Source: Beverwykella pulmonaria (Eukaryota; Ascomycota; Dothideomycetes; Pleosporales; Melanommataceae). From it: 64,000 nucleotides of DNA. The first letter of the stretch is position 1; each line of letters starts with the position of its first letter. The notes beneath the pieces are model-generated. The model did no database searches. It was not told where the DNA came from and saw only the letters and a list, made by a program, of their open reading frames with translations. Made by a program: the position numbers and the translations under genes. Below, in pieces: positions 1 through 12,404 of the stretch. Location: NCBI GenBank assembly GCA_001599595.1, contig BCHH01000003.1, positions 76,847 through 140,846 of the forward strand, written 5' to 3'.

Positions 1-1
1 G

Positions 2-310
2 CCGTCTGGTATGTGGGGCTCGCTTCCCCTCGAGGGCGGCATCGAGGTCGGACACTCGTTTGAATTGAAGGAGATTGAGAGGAAGGAGGGCAAGGAAAAG
101 AGAGAAGAGAGGTACAAGGAGCTGGAGGATGAATATAGGCGGTTGATGAATCCCGTGCGGACTGCGAATCATTTTGGTATCGAGGAGATTATTGATCCGC
201 AGGATACGAGACGGGTGTGTTGTGAGTGGGTGGGACATGTTTATGAGAGTCTGTTGCCAAACAGGATTATGGAGAGGGTTGCTGGGAAGATTAAGCCGAG
301 CTTTACATAG
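2..310 (+). CDS. acyl-CoA carboxylase carboxyltransferase, C-terminal part
   Basis: The reading frame is open from the left edge, so only the last ~102 residues are seen. They match the end of the biotin-dependent carboxyltransferase domain (propionyl/methylcrotonyl-CoA carboxylase beta-type): a SGMWGSLPLEGG motif, a charged helical insert, then ANHFGIEEIIDPQDTR and a C-terminal CEWVGHVYE helix. These enzymes move CO2 from carboxybiotin to an acyl-CoA, giving malonyl- or methylmalonyl-type extender units or acting in branched-chain acid breakdown. The gene converges on the P450 that ends at 1766. Next to a P450, an FAD monooxygenase and a Zn2Cys6 regulator, a role in supplying a biosynthetic cluster is possible but inferred. 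The exact acyl-CoA substrate cannot be read from this fragment. Confidence 0.8.
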   Translation, partial: PSGMWGSLPLEGGIEVGHSFELKEIERKEGKEKREERYKELEDEYRRLMNPVRTANHFGIEEIIDPQDTRRVCCEWVGHVYESLLPNRIMERVAGKIKPSFT

Positions 311-1765
311 AGGCAGGTTGGCAGCGAGGTATAGTCGCAGAATCGTCGCAGAATAGCCACATTTGGTTTCGTTGCTCTGCACGCCTGCAACAATTCAAAC
401 ATATATACTGACTTGTGCATATGCTTCTTTAAAGAGCGCGGGCCCAAAACTGCGACGGGTCCTGTGCTCCTCGTGTAGTCAGAGGGAGTGGCGGAGAAGT
501 GTTTAGTGATTTTGACATGGAAGGTATGGTGTGTTCTTTTCGCCGTGTACTTGTCAGACCGCTCGATGAAAACTACATGATCCATCCTTATCGTCCTTTC
601 CATTCGCATCTACCCACTTCACCTTTTTCTCATTATAAAAAGCTTGCCTTGTTGTCCTTCTCCACAAATGTCTTAGCATTTTTTCCTATTAAACGCTATG
701 CTCGATTCATTGATCTTCGACAGCTTCATTGATCTTATGCAACCTGTAGACCCGCAAATGTCTCTCACGCAGCCAGCTTCTCACGCCTCCTCCACTTATA
801 ACACTGACAGAAATATAGGTTCAACCACAGATCCCGTTCACGTATGGAAGATAACCAATGGTCTAGAATCATGTACAGCTCAGAATGAATTTCGCTACAT
901 GTGTCATCGGATATGAGTTCTTGAGCGGCTCGTCGTGTTGTTGCTGCGTCTTACATTTTACTCAACGCTCGTTTCTTTTCTCATGTCTCTTAGACTCACG
1001 CGTGGCTCATTTTAAATCAGGTGTTAGAAATAGAGCAGTGGACGAGTTAGACGAAGGAAATCCTTGGTGGCGTCGACGATAGAGCGGAAAACAGATCGTA
1101 TAATATACGATGCTGTTCCAGATTAGCATAAACATTGTAGAAAAATCTCCCCATTCACGCTAAAAAGACACATTATCAACCAGATTGTAATGGAGATAAA
1201 GGCTCCTATTCCATACGTGCCCGTCTGCATCTTGTTCTCATTCTTCTAGTTCATGGCTCTAGTAGCTCTTTTCATGGTCTTCGCAATTATATCTTGCAAG
1301 CAGCACTTTGAGAACTCCCTAAGGAACCCTTGTGAGGTTGTCAGGTCGTAAATCACATGAAAGTTGTTCGACATCATGATAATGAAAGCTTCACAACTGG
1401 CAACGGAAGGGGAATTGTCATATAATCGGGGGCCAAATTGCAGACCAACTGTTGATTGGAATGGTTTCAAAGCGTCCTAGGATCCCCGTCTCGTCTCCAA
1501 CTGTTCCCTGGGAAATTTTGCCGCGATACGTGGCATGGAAAGGCGGACGCCTAAAATGAAGATAGTCATTAGGCTCCCACAATTTCCATGGAGTTGAAGG
1601 ACTGCAGGTGTCTTAAGGTTGATGAGCTGAGTCCCGTTTGTGGGACTAGTTGGGCCCGGGCGGCGTGGGTGTATCACTTGATCAAGGATGTTGAAAGTCA
1701 GAGGAGGAACCAAGGAGGACGGTCACTGTGAATTGACCAGCTTATTGACCGTTTTCTGCTAGAAT
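311..1765. other. intergenic, convergent 3' ends
   Basis: Spacer between the 3' ends of the carboxyltransferase and the P450. Short open frames on both strands have no recognisable domain. I see no RNA gene or repeat. Confidence 0.5.
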
Positions 1766-3492
1766 CTAGTACTTCACGTCTAGCGCGGATTTCCCAACCC
1801 GCTCAATCAACTCCCTATGTTTCTGACTTCTGACTGTAATCTTGACATCAAACGGGGCCCAGCGATGTTCTCCCACATTCAAATTCATGGTGTCGATCGG
1901 CTTTCCCTAAGATATATTAGCCTTGCCTCCCGTTGTTACAAAACAAGCATAATATAACATAAAAGACAAGATGAGAAAATTGAACACATACCTGGATCTC
2001 AAAAAACTCAAAACAAGCCAACAGTCTCGCCGCCGCAATCCACACATTCGTATCCCCTACATGATACCCGGTACATACTCTCCTCCCCGCCCCAAAACTC
2101 CAATGCCCCTTCAGCGGATCCTCCAGCCCCTCGGTATCTTTCAACCATCTCTCCGGCCAGAACCTTGTCGGATCCTCGTACTCATCCCCACTCAGCGCAA
2201 TCGCCCAACTGTTCCATGTGAACACCGTGTTGGCTGGAAATCTATATCCTTCGAATTGGTCTTCTTTCATAAGCAGATGTGGGACACCGATTTCGGCGAA
2301 GGGACGCCAGCGGAAGCCTTCTTTGGCTACTGCACTTATATACGGTAGATTCTTTCGATCGGAGAACTCCGGGAGACGCTCGCCGAAGCCGCAAATGGAA
2401 TCGATTTCCGCCTGCGCAGTCTTCACCCAGCGTGGATCCGCCGCCGCTGCAGCAATAATTTGACTAAGAGTCATGCGCGAGGTATCGGAACCGGCCTCCA
2501 TGAGCGAGCCGAGCGCAAAGAGTGTCTGCGTTCTCCCCAACTTCTCTGTCTCGGGATCGGCAAGGAACTTGGTTGCGAAGCAGGGCGGACACGTGCCGTC
2601 ATCCATTCTCTTTTTTAGATTGGCGACTTCGGTCTTGTACACATCTATCACGCGTCCAAATGCTTCTTTACCACGGTTTCGCCACCACTTCAAAGGGCCA
2701 GGGAGTTTATCCAGGATATAAAAAGTATCGACGAGATTAGCGCCTGGTTGCAGAGCCATGATGAATTCACGCGACGTCTCGAACAACTTTTCCACATTTT
2801 CTTCTTCACGCTCCATAATCCGCTTCCCAAACACCACGCTCATAATCACTGAATTCGCAAACCGCTGGTTTGCCTTCCACCACTCGTCTGGCCGTTTTAA
2901 TACCTCATATAACAATTGTTTAGACTCAAGATCCTGGAATGGGGCGAAGAGGGCGGCGTTCTTGATGTTGAGGATCGAGTGCATAATTTTGCGGATAGAG
3001 CGCCATTGGGGCCCGTAGGGTTGGACTACCATACGGCACCCACCTGACATGATATCGTTGGTGTAGGGGAATGGGGGCCGGCTAGAGTAGATGGCCGAGC
3101 GCTTTTCGAGGAGGGCATTTACGACGCGGGTGCTGTTGAGGAAGACCCACGTATTGCTGGCAATCTTGATCGTGAACCTTGATATTGCATTAGTAGGTCG
3201 TTGTGAGCTCAAGTTGGCAAACGCATGCTGCTGTGATACAGTTCGTAATCGAGGAGCAGATGCTTAAGAATGAGGATACGTACATCTCCCCATACTTTTC
3301 CGCCATCTCCTTTGCCCATGGCCCTTGATGATACGGCGGCATCTGGAACATGTTTCCAAAATACGGAATACCCTTTGGGCCAGGCGGCAATCGATACTTC
3401 CTATTCCACTGATGATTCATCCATAGTTTAGCCAAGACTAGAATAGCAACAGCAAGGAGTGCGGCAAGCCAAACTTGCAGGAGGGAAGCCAT
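1766..3492 (-). CDS. cytochrome P450 monooxygenase (membrane-anchored)
   Basis: Three exons (3492-3284, 3177-1992, 1906-1766) give 511 residues, a normal fungal P450 length. An N-terminal membrane anchor (about residues 4-24) is followed by the proline-rich hinge PPGPKG (36-41). The I-helix oxygen-activation motif AGSDT is at 298-302, ExxR (EGFR) at 356-359, PERW at 411-414 and the haem loop FGAGRRVCTG has Cys438 as ligand. All key residues are present, so an active ER hydroxylase is expected. The final 46 residues lie in a separate exon; without it the protein would run past a splice donor into non-conserved sequence. The overall look is of the fungal families that oxidise small aromatic or polyketide substrates, but no substrate can be assigned. 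It is transcribed in the same direction as the FAD monooxygenase upstream. Confidence 0.92.
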
Positions 3493-3993
3493 GCTGCTGA
3501 AGGGTTGAAGCGGGGCTCGTGGATGAATGTTACTGTACTTGAAATCGAGGGTCTAGTATCGCTAAAGTAGACAACGGCTGCATGTTTATCCCTAGTTCAT
3601 ATATCTTCGGTAGGTAGAGTAGCCGACTGTAAGTTGCGCACCTGTCATGCATGTTGTTTTGATGAGGTTGGGGTTGGTTGACGTGTGGGGTAGCTTCAAG
3701 CGTTGTGGCGTCAGGAACAGCATGGTGGGGCACGGGGATCTATGCAGCGAGTGCATAATCACGACCAAAAAAATCTGATTGGTCGCATGAAATACATTTC
3801 AAATGCGAAACGGTGAGATAGGTGCTAAAATGAAGAATTGGGTGGTAAGGAACACAGACGGACAGGGCGAGCGGGGCAGTAAGGACGTGAGTGGGGTAGG
3901 GAGAAGCGAGCTGTGGTCAGGCTCAGATCAAAAGATATACGTTGGTACAAGTGTATTGTAGAATATAGAACTCTCAGAATTTGCAACGAGCAC
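3493..3993. other. promoter-side spacer of the P450
   Basis: About 500 bases between the P450 start and the stop of the FAD monooxygenase. It must hold the P450 promoter. No coding signal seen. Confidence 0.5.
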
Positions 3994-5379
3994 TTAACCT
4001 TGTGCGCCATTGAGAGCTAGAGCTTCAGGTTTGTTCTTAAAGTACTGCGTGAAGTCATGCCTCACAACATGCACGGCCTCTGCAACTGACTTGCCAAAGA
4101 CGGGGTCATTGCTCGCCTTGTCACACATGGCAAAAAACTCTTTCTGCTCCTGGATACACTTGTCGTCCCAAAGGCGGTGGAAGTTGGCGCGCGACATGGG
4201 ATCGATCATTTCTCGCCAGATCTTAATGCGGATCTCGCTGTACTTGTCGAGGATGTCTTCGTCTAGTTGATCTTGGTGTATGCCCATGAAGCAATCATAG
4301 AGGGAGCCGACGTCGGCAAAGCCGCCTGTAAGACCAAGCCCGCCACTGCTGTCCTTGAGCATCCATAGAGCGAGATTTTGGAAAGGCGAAACTTACAATG
4401 GATTGCACAGATGCGCAGCATCGGCCACCAGCAAAATCTTACCTACCCTAAAGCTCGGAGCACATCGCTGCTGCAGCTTGTATGGGCTCATGCTTATCAA
4501 CTTGTAGTCCCCGGGCTTTGGGTTTCCTGGCAAGATTTTCTCATATCGTGCTGGTTGACGTTTGATGAGTTCCTCGCGAGAGAGGCTGCCATCGTCGCCA
4601 TATGTTACTCGCCATAGGCCATCGGTTGTAATCTTTGCGGCCATGTACCAGTCAGAAGGATGAACGATGAAGTTGGAGTCCCAGTAACCGAATCTCTCAT
4701 CGAAGGGTAGGTAAACCTTAACTGTCAGTATCTGCGTCGGCAGGAGGGCGGAACATGTACATTGGTAGCCACAATTTGCTGCGGCAGCGTCTCTCCAGGA
4801 TACTCTTTCCCGAACAGGGCTGTCCGGACTCCGCTTGACGCGCCATCGGCTCCCACAACATAATCAGCGCCCATTGTCTTCTTCTGGCCATCGGCTGTCT
4901 CTATCAACACCCTAGCTTCCTTCTCGTCCTGTTCTACGCCCACCACTTTGTGTGCCCAGAGTATTTCGGTATTGGGAAGGCTCTCGAAATGTCGCACGAT
5001 AATAGGACACAGTCGATCTAGCGGCAGCACGGTCATGGCATATTCCGATTGTTCTGGCTCGCGGCCCATGCCGGCGAGGAAGGTGGTGTCCTGCAGTCGC
5101 CAGCAGACGCCTTTGGGACTGAAGCCTTGTTTGCGTACATCGTCTATTATGCCAGCGCGCTTGAAATCGTAGACGGCGGATGGCGCGTAGTGGGCGGCGC
5201 GAGGGTTGTCGTTAACCTTGGTGTCGGCGTCGACAATGGTGACTTTGATGCCCAGGTTGCGCGCGAGTAGAACGCCAAGGAGAAGACCAGAGGGGCCTGC
5301 GCCCGAGATGAGAACCTGTCTTCGTCAGCAGAACGAATCTGAAGAGATTTGGTATGTATACGTGATTGATCTTCGGCAT
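3994..5379 (-). CDS. FAD-dependent aromatic-hydroxylase-type monooxygenase
   Basis: Four exons (5379-5362, 5315-4761, 4716-4397, 4345-3994) join in frame to 414 residues. The first exon encodes only MPKINH and is needed to complete the FAD-binding fold: GAGPSG at 11-16. The second FAD/NAD(P)H motif GADG is at 161-164, and the ribityl-binding motif is ADAAH at 289-293, followed by the NPFGGLGLTGG loop that forms only when the last intron is removed at CAG|TGG. This is the UbiH/PHBH/salicylate-hydroxylase superfamily (class A flavoprotein monooxygenases), which hydroxylate electron-rich rings using NAD(P)H and O2. Introns are very short (44-51 nt). It is codirectional with the adjacent P450, which suggests sequential oxidation of one product; that pairing is inference. 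Confidence 0.9.
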
Positions 5380-6575
5380 GGCTCTATACGTTTGCCGTTC
5401 GGTGCGGTCAGTGCTACTCGGTCAGTACCTGGATCAATCAATTTGGGCTTATAAGGCGAGGCCGTGAATCACGAGGTGGGGCAGGCATCGCGCTCGAACG
5501 ACCTGAGCGGGATGGCTTCTCCATGCTCGAGAGTTTTTCCGCTGCCCGCAGTGCGGGGAGAGAAGTGAGGGAAGGGTGGAGTGGAATGCCCCACATTACG
5601 ATGGTAACTCCATGTCCGGGGACTTCTAACTCCGTTTTTGGAGTCGCACCCAAAATGCCAACTTATTGGCTAGCGCTCGCACCACCTATCCTTTCGTTGC
5701 TTCCCGGTTTCTAAATTCACAGCACTGGGCGAGGCCAAAAATGGACCCATATCCATCCTGTCGATACATTGTCGACCTTCCTCCGCCATGCCCACCTCGC
5801 TGGAAGATCGCTTTGTCTGCACCCAGAGAGGCCTGACGCGCGCATTCACCCACCCTCCATCAACCCGCCGTCTATGTTGGCACCCTATCATACTGTACAG
5901 CTCCCTTTCCTGCTCTCTTTTGATGTAGGCCGCTATTATATTTAGCATGTGACGACCCCGTCACATGACCTCGCTTATTCCGTGTACATATCACGCTGCG
6001 AGCTACCTCATCTCGGCACCTAGTTACCCTGTAATACAACCCGCTTTCAGCTCTCTGCTCAAATGGCTGCCCGTCACATAGCAGACCGTTCTGTGTGGTC
6101 TGCGGTTAGTCTGTCCTGTTGATCCCCTAATGGGTGTGGAGCCTACGCGCATGAGGATGTGGCTCCGACCATGCAAACTCCAAGCCCTACACTGCTGGAA
6201 TGAAACATCAAGATATATCCTGGGTGATGGGTACATCCTCGTGGTTGGGTATACATTATTCGTGCGCAGCTATCTAGACTGGCTGCGTACATTTCCGCCT
6301 CGGAATGCATGACACAAGGGCTATACATTTATCGTGGCGGTATCAAACGCAAAATTGATAGAGCTTGCGTCTCCCTGGCCATGTGTGTGTCGTTAAATTC
6401 GAGGCGCAGAAGTCGGCCTTGAGCTTTACCATCAGCTCGGTAACGGAGAGCAGGATATAAAGGAGAATGTGTAGGCCCATCTTCCCATACTCAGTTTTAT
6501 AACCTCTACGAACGCCTTACATATTTAAAAACAGTTCTCTTTCTGCACAATATAACCTTTCCGCGTGCCTAATAC
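5380..6575. other. intergenic spacer
   Basis: Contains the promoter of the FAD monooxygenase and the 3' region of the arrestin-like gene. Small open frames lack family features. Nothing further recognised. Confidence 0.5.
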
Positions 6576-8203
6576 TTACGCGCCAGCATTAAGGTCTTTC
6601 TCCTCACTCAATATCTTATTCACTGAATCTCTGATCGCTTCCTCATAAGTCGGCGGTGTTAGTGATGCATCGGAGAGATGGCACCTCTCAAGATCCCGGT
6701 TCAGGCTATGATGTTGAGACCCATTCGCCACGCCACCACCCAGCGCCGAGGCATCCTCAAGAGTAATCAGGACTTCTTCCCCTATCTCCTTAATAGTGTC
6801 TTCTAGTCGCCTACCAGGAAGAATGCCAGATGACACGCGAACGGGGACGCGAAGTTGCACGAATAACACACGACCGGCCTGATCCTAGTATTATGAGCAA
6901 ATGTCCCTGATTGATGTGGCCAAGGATTGGGGTACCTTAGGTCCGCAACATTGTAATCCCATCAAGATCTCCAACTCATACCTGCGCGCCAAATTACAAG
7001 CTTTAAACGTCGGCACCACGTCATGCGGTATACATATCCCTTCCCATAGTCCTGGGTCAACCTCGTGCTCAGTTCCTCCCTCTTCATCTTCACTCCCTTC
7101 GAAAATCCTCATTCCAAGATTGCTCTGGCTCTGAATCGTCCAGAAGCTCATGTGCCCACTCTTCGTCGTCCCTGCCTGGATATCAGTATAACCCACTAAA
7201 AGCATTTGGAAACTCTGAAGATACAGATCGTACGGATACGAATGCAGTTTCTTGACGCTGAGATGCATGGCGATGTCGCGGTGGCGAGTGAGGTTGAAGT
7301 CTGGGAGAAACCCCGCGGTGATGAGGATGTGAGCTGTCGAATCGACGGTGGAGGTGAGGTAGACAGCTTCTGGGCTGTCTTGGATGGTAAGGAATGTTGA
7401 TGGACCGAGGATACTTCCTCGGATGGATTTTGTGCTGGGGAATGTATGCGGTGACATCGCTGCGATGGAGCGAGGCTGTGTGTCAATGGGCCAGATTTTG
7501 ATGTTCATGCTCTAGATGTATTTAGGGTATGTATGCAAGGGCTTACTGGAATATTGGGACTCACCTTCCGCGTCGTAGATTTGAACATGTTCCGCACCGT
7601 GGTCACTGCAATATCAATCCGGTACGAGACCTCAGCACCCTTAATGAGATTTGACATAGATGATGGCAGATTTTGTAGCGGGCGAAAATCACACTTTCCT
7701 TTGCAATCCTCATGTTGTGACACAGGAGAGGTTGGAGGACATGTAGAGCATTCTGGGAACCATGGTACCTTTACATTGGTTAGAGATCTCAAGATATTAT
7801 GTTTGAAGCGGAATTTTAGTTGACCAAACTTACTGTCAATCCGAAAGGGAAACCTTTATACCCAAACCCAAGTTTTAAAGACTCTTTTCTCGAATCTTCC
7901 GTACCGCAGCGATACGGAACGATGACCCGCGATTCATGCACAAACTACTCCTATTGTTAGCCCATCAATGTGCAAAATTTCTCGAGAAATTGTATTATTC
8001 ACACGATGTTTCTCCTGCTCTTTCCGACTCATAAATACGCTCGATGCCCCCGTCAACGTCGACGTACTCTCTCCGGTTAAACTTGCAGTAATCTTCGATA
8101 CTGTGATGGTGGTGTTCGGGCAGTAAATGATGATGTTGCCATAAATTGTTTCGCCATTGGTGAAGATAGCGTCTGGGTGCTCGAGTTCGATTGAGACATC
8201 CAT
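6576..8203 (-). CDS. arrestin-like trafficking adaptor with PPxY motif
   Basis: Five exons (8203-8003, 7944-7834, 7768-7565, 7511-6936, 6884-6576) give 466 residues. The N-terminus (MDVSIELEHPDAIFTNGE) has the beta-strand pattern of the arrestin N domain, the first intron ends after a clear GCTAAC branch site, and the middle contains the FGFGYKGFPFGL loop typical of fungal arrestins. A PPTY motif at 441-444, followed by EEA, is a ligand for WW domains of Rsp5/NEDD4-type ubiquitin ligases. Such proteins recruit the ligase to plasma-membrane transporters or receptors for endocytosis. The cargo is unknown. It sits between biosynthetic-looking genes but need not belong to them; the family is present in many copies per fungal genome. 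Confidence 0.85.
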
Positions 8204-8862
8204 TTGACCAAGTTGAATGCACACGCAACGCAGAGATGAGGAAGCAAATAGCAGCACGTGACTGATCGATGGTCGAGAAGGAGCGATAGGAATTGATATT
8301 TTGAAGCGAGCGATAGTGAATCAGAAACAAGGTATTTAAGAAATTTTCAAGTCGTAAATATTCTACTCTCGCACTCCTGATATTTTTCTTTTAGTTGTTA
8401 AAAATTCCCTACCTTTCCTCGCACGACCCGGTTATTTTTAGTCGGCGAGGCATAACTCTCGGTCGTTTCCATCCACCGCAATCCAACGGGTATCCCGACG
8501 TAGCTGGAGAACGACCCAAAATAAATGGCTTTAATTCTCAGTAGCAGTGCGAGGTGACGTCGTTCGGAGCGAATGGTTAAAGGATCTCGGCGCGGACGTC
8601 TGCGAAGAAACACGTGATCTGTTAATGAGCTACCGAGTCAGTCCGATCGTTCGAGGCAACGATGATGACATATCATGATTTGCTTATAGAATACACTTCT
8701 TCATAAGCTAATGGAGTGACTGGGGACGGCTTAGCCAAGTGGCGTCACGTAGTTGTATGTGTGTCAAATTCTAACCTTGTGAACCAGCGAAACGGAGAAA
8801 TAAGATTAGGCAATTTTTCAGACATTGTAAAGGATCATAAGAGATACCTAGAAAACTCGCGA
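8204..8862. other. intergenic spacer
   Basis: Region between the arrestin-like gene start and the stop of the Zn2Cys6 gene. It must hold the arrestin-like gene promoter. No other gene or repeat recognised. Confidence 0.5.
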
Positions 8863-11146
8863 TTATTGATTACTATCAAAGTACGAAAAGTCGGCATCAA
8901 GCCAATCCAGCGTAGGCTGAACATCGAACAGCCCCCATCCTGGATCAACTATCCTAGGTACGCTCTCGGTCGGAAAACTCATCGAACTGTTCACAGAAAG
9001 CGCATTCGACGGCACCTGTTGAGAATTAAAGTCCTCTGCACCCCTAGGAAATCCCGACTGCTCCTCTGTCGTTTGAATGGAAGGTTGTGAAGTAAACGCG
9101 AAATCCTGTGGGTACTTGATGGTTCGTATTTGTTCGTCAGTTATTGTAGGGGGACTTTTGCTTTGCCTTGCTTCTATTACCAAGCATTTGCAAAGCTCTA
9201 TGAAGGATTTGAAAAGAGTTTGGAGTTTGGCGATTGATGAGCTCAAGTCTACGAGACCATCGAGTTGCGAAGTGACAAGTTCCAGGGTCTGAAAATCTTG
9301 CTCGTTGGATGTTGCTACCACGTTACAGAACAGGACGAAAAATGGTGTTAGCGGATGGTAGAGTACGGTCCTGCGTATATCAGTCGCAAATCATTACAGA
9401 GGTAGGAGACTACGTACCAGTGCATATACGCAACGTGGAATCGAGTATCAGTGACGGTCATCGACGCTTCTTGAATCGCTATTAGAGTAGTCATTGCCAT
9501 ACGCGCGGACTCTAAACAGTTGTTATCGATATACGGCTTAGCCGGCAAACAGATTTGCCGCGACCGCAAGATAGACGTCCGGAGTGAATGATATGAGAAT
9601 TGGATAGTGTTTAGCTCGCTCCCGATGTGCAGACCCCCCCATGAATCTGAAGGTCCGTGTAGCTAGATGTGGTGAGAATTTCTTCATATAGGATAATTGG
9701 TGACATACCTCAGTGATCCGAGCGTGTACACGTTTCAGCCTCTCTAGGAGATCTTGAACTACGGATTCTACTCTTGACAGCGAGGGTTTGTTATTCAAGA
9801 TCTTGCCTGGGTGAAGCTCTGAAATGAAGATCGCTTGAATCGGCACAAATTGCAGATATGTGGACAGCAGCGATGACATGGTATTGTTGAGTGGTGATGA
9901 GAATGCCTGATCAAGTCCCTCGTAATCCAGAAGACAGCGACTTCTTCCGAGCATCATGGAGTAATTCTTGTCTAGAATATGGCACCACACGTAGCAATAG
10001 TAGATTTCCTCGTCATCTTCGGTCTCAGTCTGGCAACCTTTGACCTGGGCTTCAAGGCCAAGGTCTTCGCATGTTTTGCACGCAGCAGAAATGAATGCCC
10101 AGCAATGCGTCGAATCCCCGGTGCCTTGAGCGATGAATGCCTTAATCAGAACTGTCAGTAATAATGCCAACACTGTATTTTGACGGACTTACGCTGCAGA
10201 GTAGCGATTGCAAGAAAAGGAGAGAAGGTGCAGAGAGCAGATGGATACGCGCCATAGCCAGCTTGACACTACTAAGATACCTCGCAGCACATGCACTCAT
10301 GCCCTCTCCGATCTCTTCTAGACTGTTATCGGATAGTACAGTGTTGATGAACTTGAATGCGGCAGAATTGACGCAGATAGAGTAAAGAAGCAGAGTTTCT
10401 GGGCTGCCTCTCCGACTGATCAATGCAAGGCCCATATCTTTCAATGACTTCGGTGAGACGTGCTTGAAGTAATCTAGCACATGAGGTCCGATGCTCTTTC
10501 CTTTTAGTTCTGTGGCGGTCGGTTAATCAAAATGCAGACCATAAGGATCAACAGCGCCATACCACGAAGCATCCAGTACAAGAGCTCAATTGACGGATAG
10601 GTAATGTCTGCCAAAACATCAACCACGCGTGTACTACGAGCACTCCAGACATCTGAAGGGTTCGTAACCTGCGAGAGATGGTGTACGAAAGACATTGCAG
10701 CATTTAGCACAGCCAACCTATCCGCTGGCATATCCTTTCCGGAGTTGATCTCCTGGCAGATGAAGTCACGGGCCCCGAGTATCGAAGGGGACTGGGGCAT
10801 GCTCGGAGATTGAGTGGATGGCGATAGGGAGACATTGAGTTCATGTCGTCGACTGCTCTTCTGTGCTTGTGCTGAAGTTGACTCAGTAACTCTCCGACGT
10901 TTGGATGCGCTTCGAGGTTGTCGAATAGGTGCTGTGCGGATGCATTGGATGCTCCCATCGATGCAGTTGCCGCACGGATCGTTGCGATCGCACTTGACCT
11001 GGTGTCGAGTTGGCAAGGATTCACACTAAAGTATCTCTCCACGAACCTTTCGCAGTTTACAAGTATCGCACTATAGACAGATGAGCCGAACAACTAGGGA
11101 TCTTGCGAGTTGTACTACTCACCACCGCACTTTGATGTGACGCCAT
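8863..11146 (-). CDS. Zn2Cys6 transcription factor
   Basis: Seven exons (11146-11123, 11070-11047, 10998-10563, 10509-10193, 10140-9709, 9662-9418, 9370-8863) join in frame to 661 residues. The binuclear zinc cluster has Cys at 9, 12, 19, 25, 28 and 35 (C-x2-C-x6-C-x5-C-x2-C-x6-C). It is assembled from three exons, the second being only 24 nt long. A basic linker (SKRRRVTES) follows, then the fungal-specific middle homology region with helical blocks and the conserved HWTVLYHPLTPFFVLFCN segment near the C-terminal third. The intron at 9663-9708 must be spliced at CTAG|CTACAC to keep the frame. These proteins are nuclear DNA-binding activators; the lack of any other regulator nearby makes it a candidate controller of the P450/FAD genes, but that is inference. 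Confidence 0.88.
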
Positions 11147-12404
11147 GACTGTTCAAAAATTCTGGGATTTTAGTGGTGTAATTTTATAATGGATGCAGAA
11201 AATCCTAAAATTCTGCAAAGTTGCGGCGCACGGCCAGCGTCGGCAAGTATACCTTAGTAGCAAGCCGCCCGGGCTACTGAATGAACATGAGAAGGGAATT
11301 AAATGTAATGATAGGATTCTTTGAACCGTTTACATTGCTGTAGGGCTGGATTATACGTTCTCGCCAAGAAAACTATGAAGGATACCGATGGCTACCGAAA
11401 AGGGGTAGAGGCGCTGCGGTACTTGGCACATTGTTCACAGCCACTGCACGGGCTATGAATTGCCATCTGCGGTGGCTGAAAACATCGAAGTGAGGCCGGT
11501 ACTGTCGGCAGCGCCACTAGCTGTTGCGTCATCTTCTCAACACTCTCGCCCATTCACTAGTCGCGCTAGAAGTTGAACCATATGACAATAGACGGGCCGA
11601 TTGGCTGGCGTAGCACTTCTTGACTCGACTTTTCTTAGCTGTCGGCCACTGCCGAGATGTATTTATGATATCATCCGAAAGGTGATGCGAGAATCATTTT
11701 AAGAAATTCTTGGGATTCTATGGTGCTGAGAACGTTTAAAGATAGCCGCCTGGCGCATGTGCACTATTAATATCAGACTACGGTAACGCTAAAACTACAG
11801 GATATTTATGATAGAGAAGATAGAATCAGGACGGGCAGTTTCCTTAATAGGTTCCGTGACTCCGTACATAGTGAAGACTCGTGGTATTCCACTAATGTAG
11901 AATTACCGTTTATTATCATGGTGTTCTAATTTACAAAAGTTGAAAATATTAACAGTCACAATATGGTGAGTATAAATGATATTTTTGATGACATCATAGG
12001 CCGCCCATCCTGACAAAAGTTGATATCTGTTCGATAAAGTTGATATCTGTTCAATAAAGTTGATGGAAAAGACTGGCTTTATACCAAAAAAGACCCAGGT
12101 TCCTTATATTAAATGCAAAAATTCTGGTGATGAATGAAAAGAAATTCTTCTCCCGCTCCCAATATCTGCGTCACTTCAATATCCAGGTATTTTAATATAG
12201 TAGTCGAATTGAATTGCTGCAGAACTAAGAACACTCTAAGAGTGTTATTGCACCACGATCTCCTCTAAATGACATTCTAACCGCTCAAATCTTACATAGG
12301 ATAGAGGTCTATTATATGTTTAGAGTGAAGTCAATAAGCACTGTTATAGCTAATGCACAATCTGCGCGTATTTAAGCTGTACCGTCTCCTGATTTCCGTG
12401 ACAT
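11147..12404. other. AT-rich gene-free spacer
   Basis: Upstream of the Zn2Cys6 gene and downstream of the chitin synthase. It is visibly AT-rich from about 11.7 kb and holds a short tandem repeat at 12016-12064. No gene recognised. Confidence 0.55.
12016..12064. repeat. 20-bp tandem repeat, about 2.5 copies
   Basis: The unit AAAGTTGATATCTGTTCRAT is repeated at 12016-12035 and 12036-12055 with one base difference (g/a), then begins again at 12056-12064. Confidence 0.9.
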
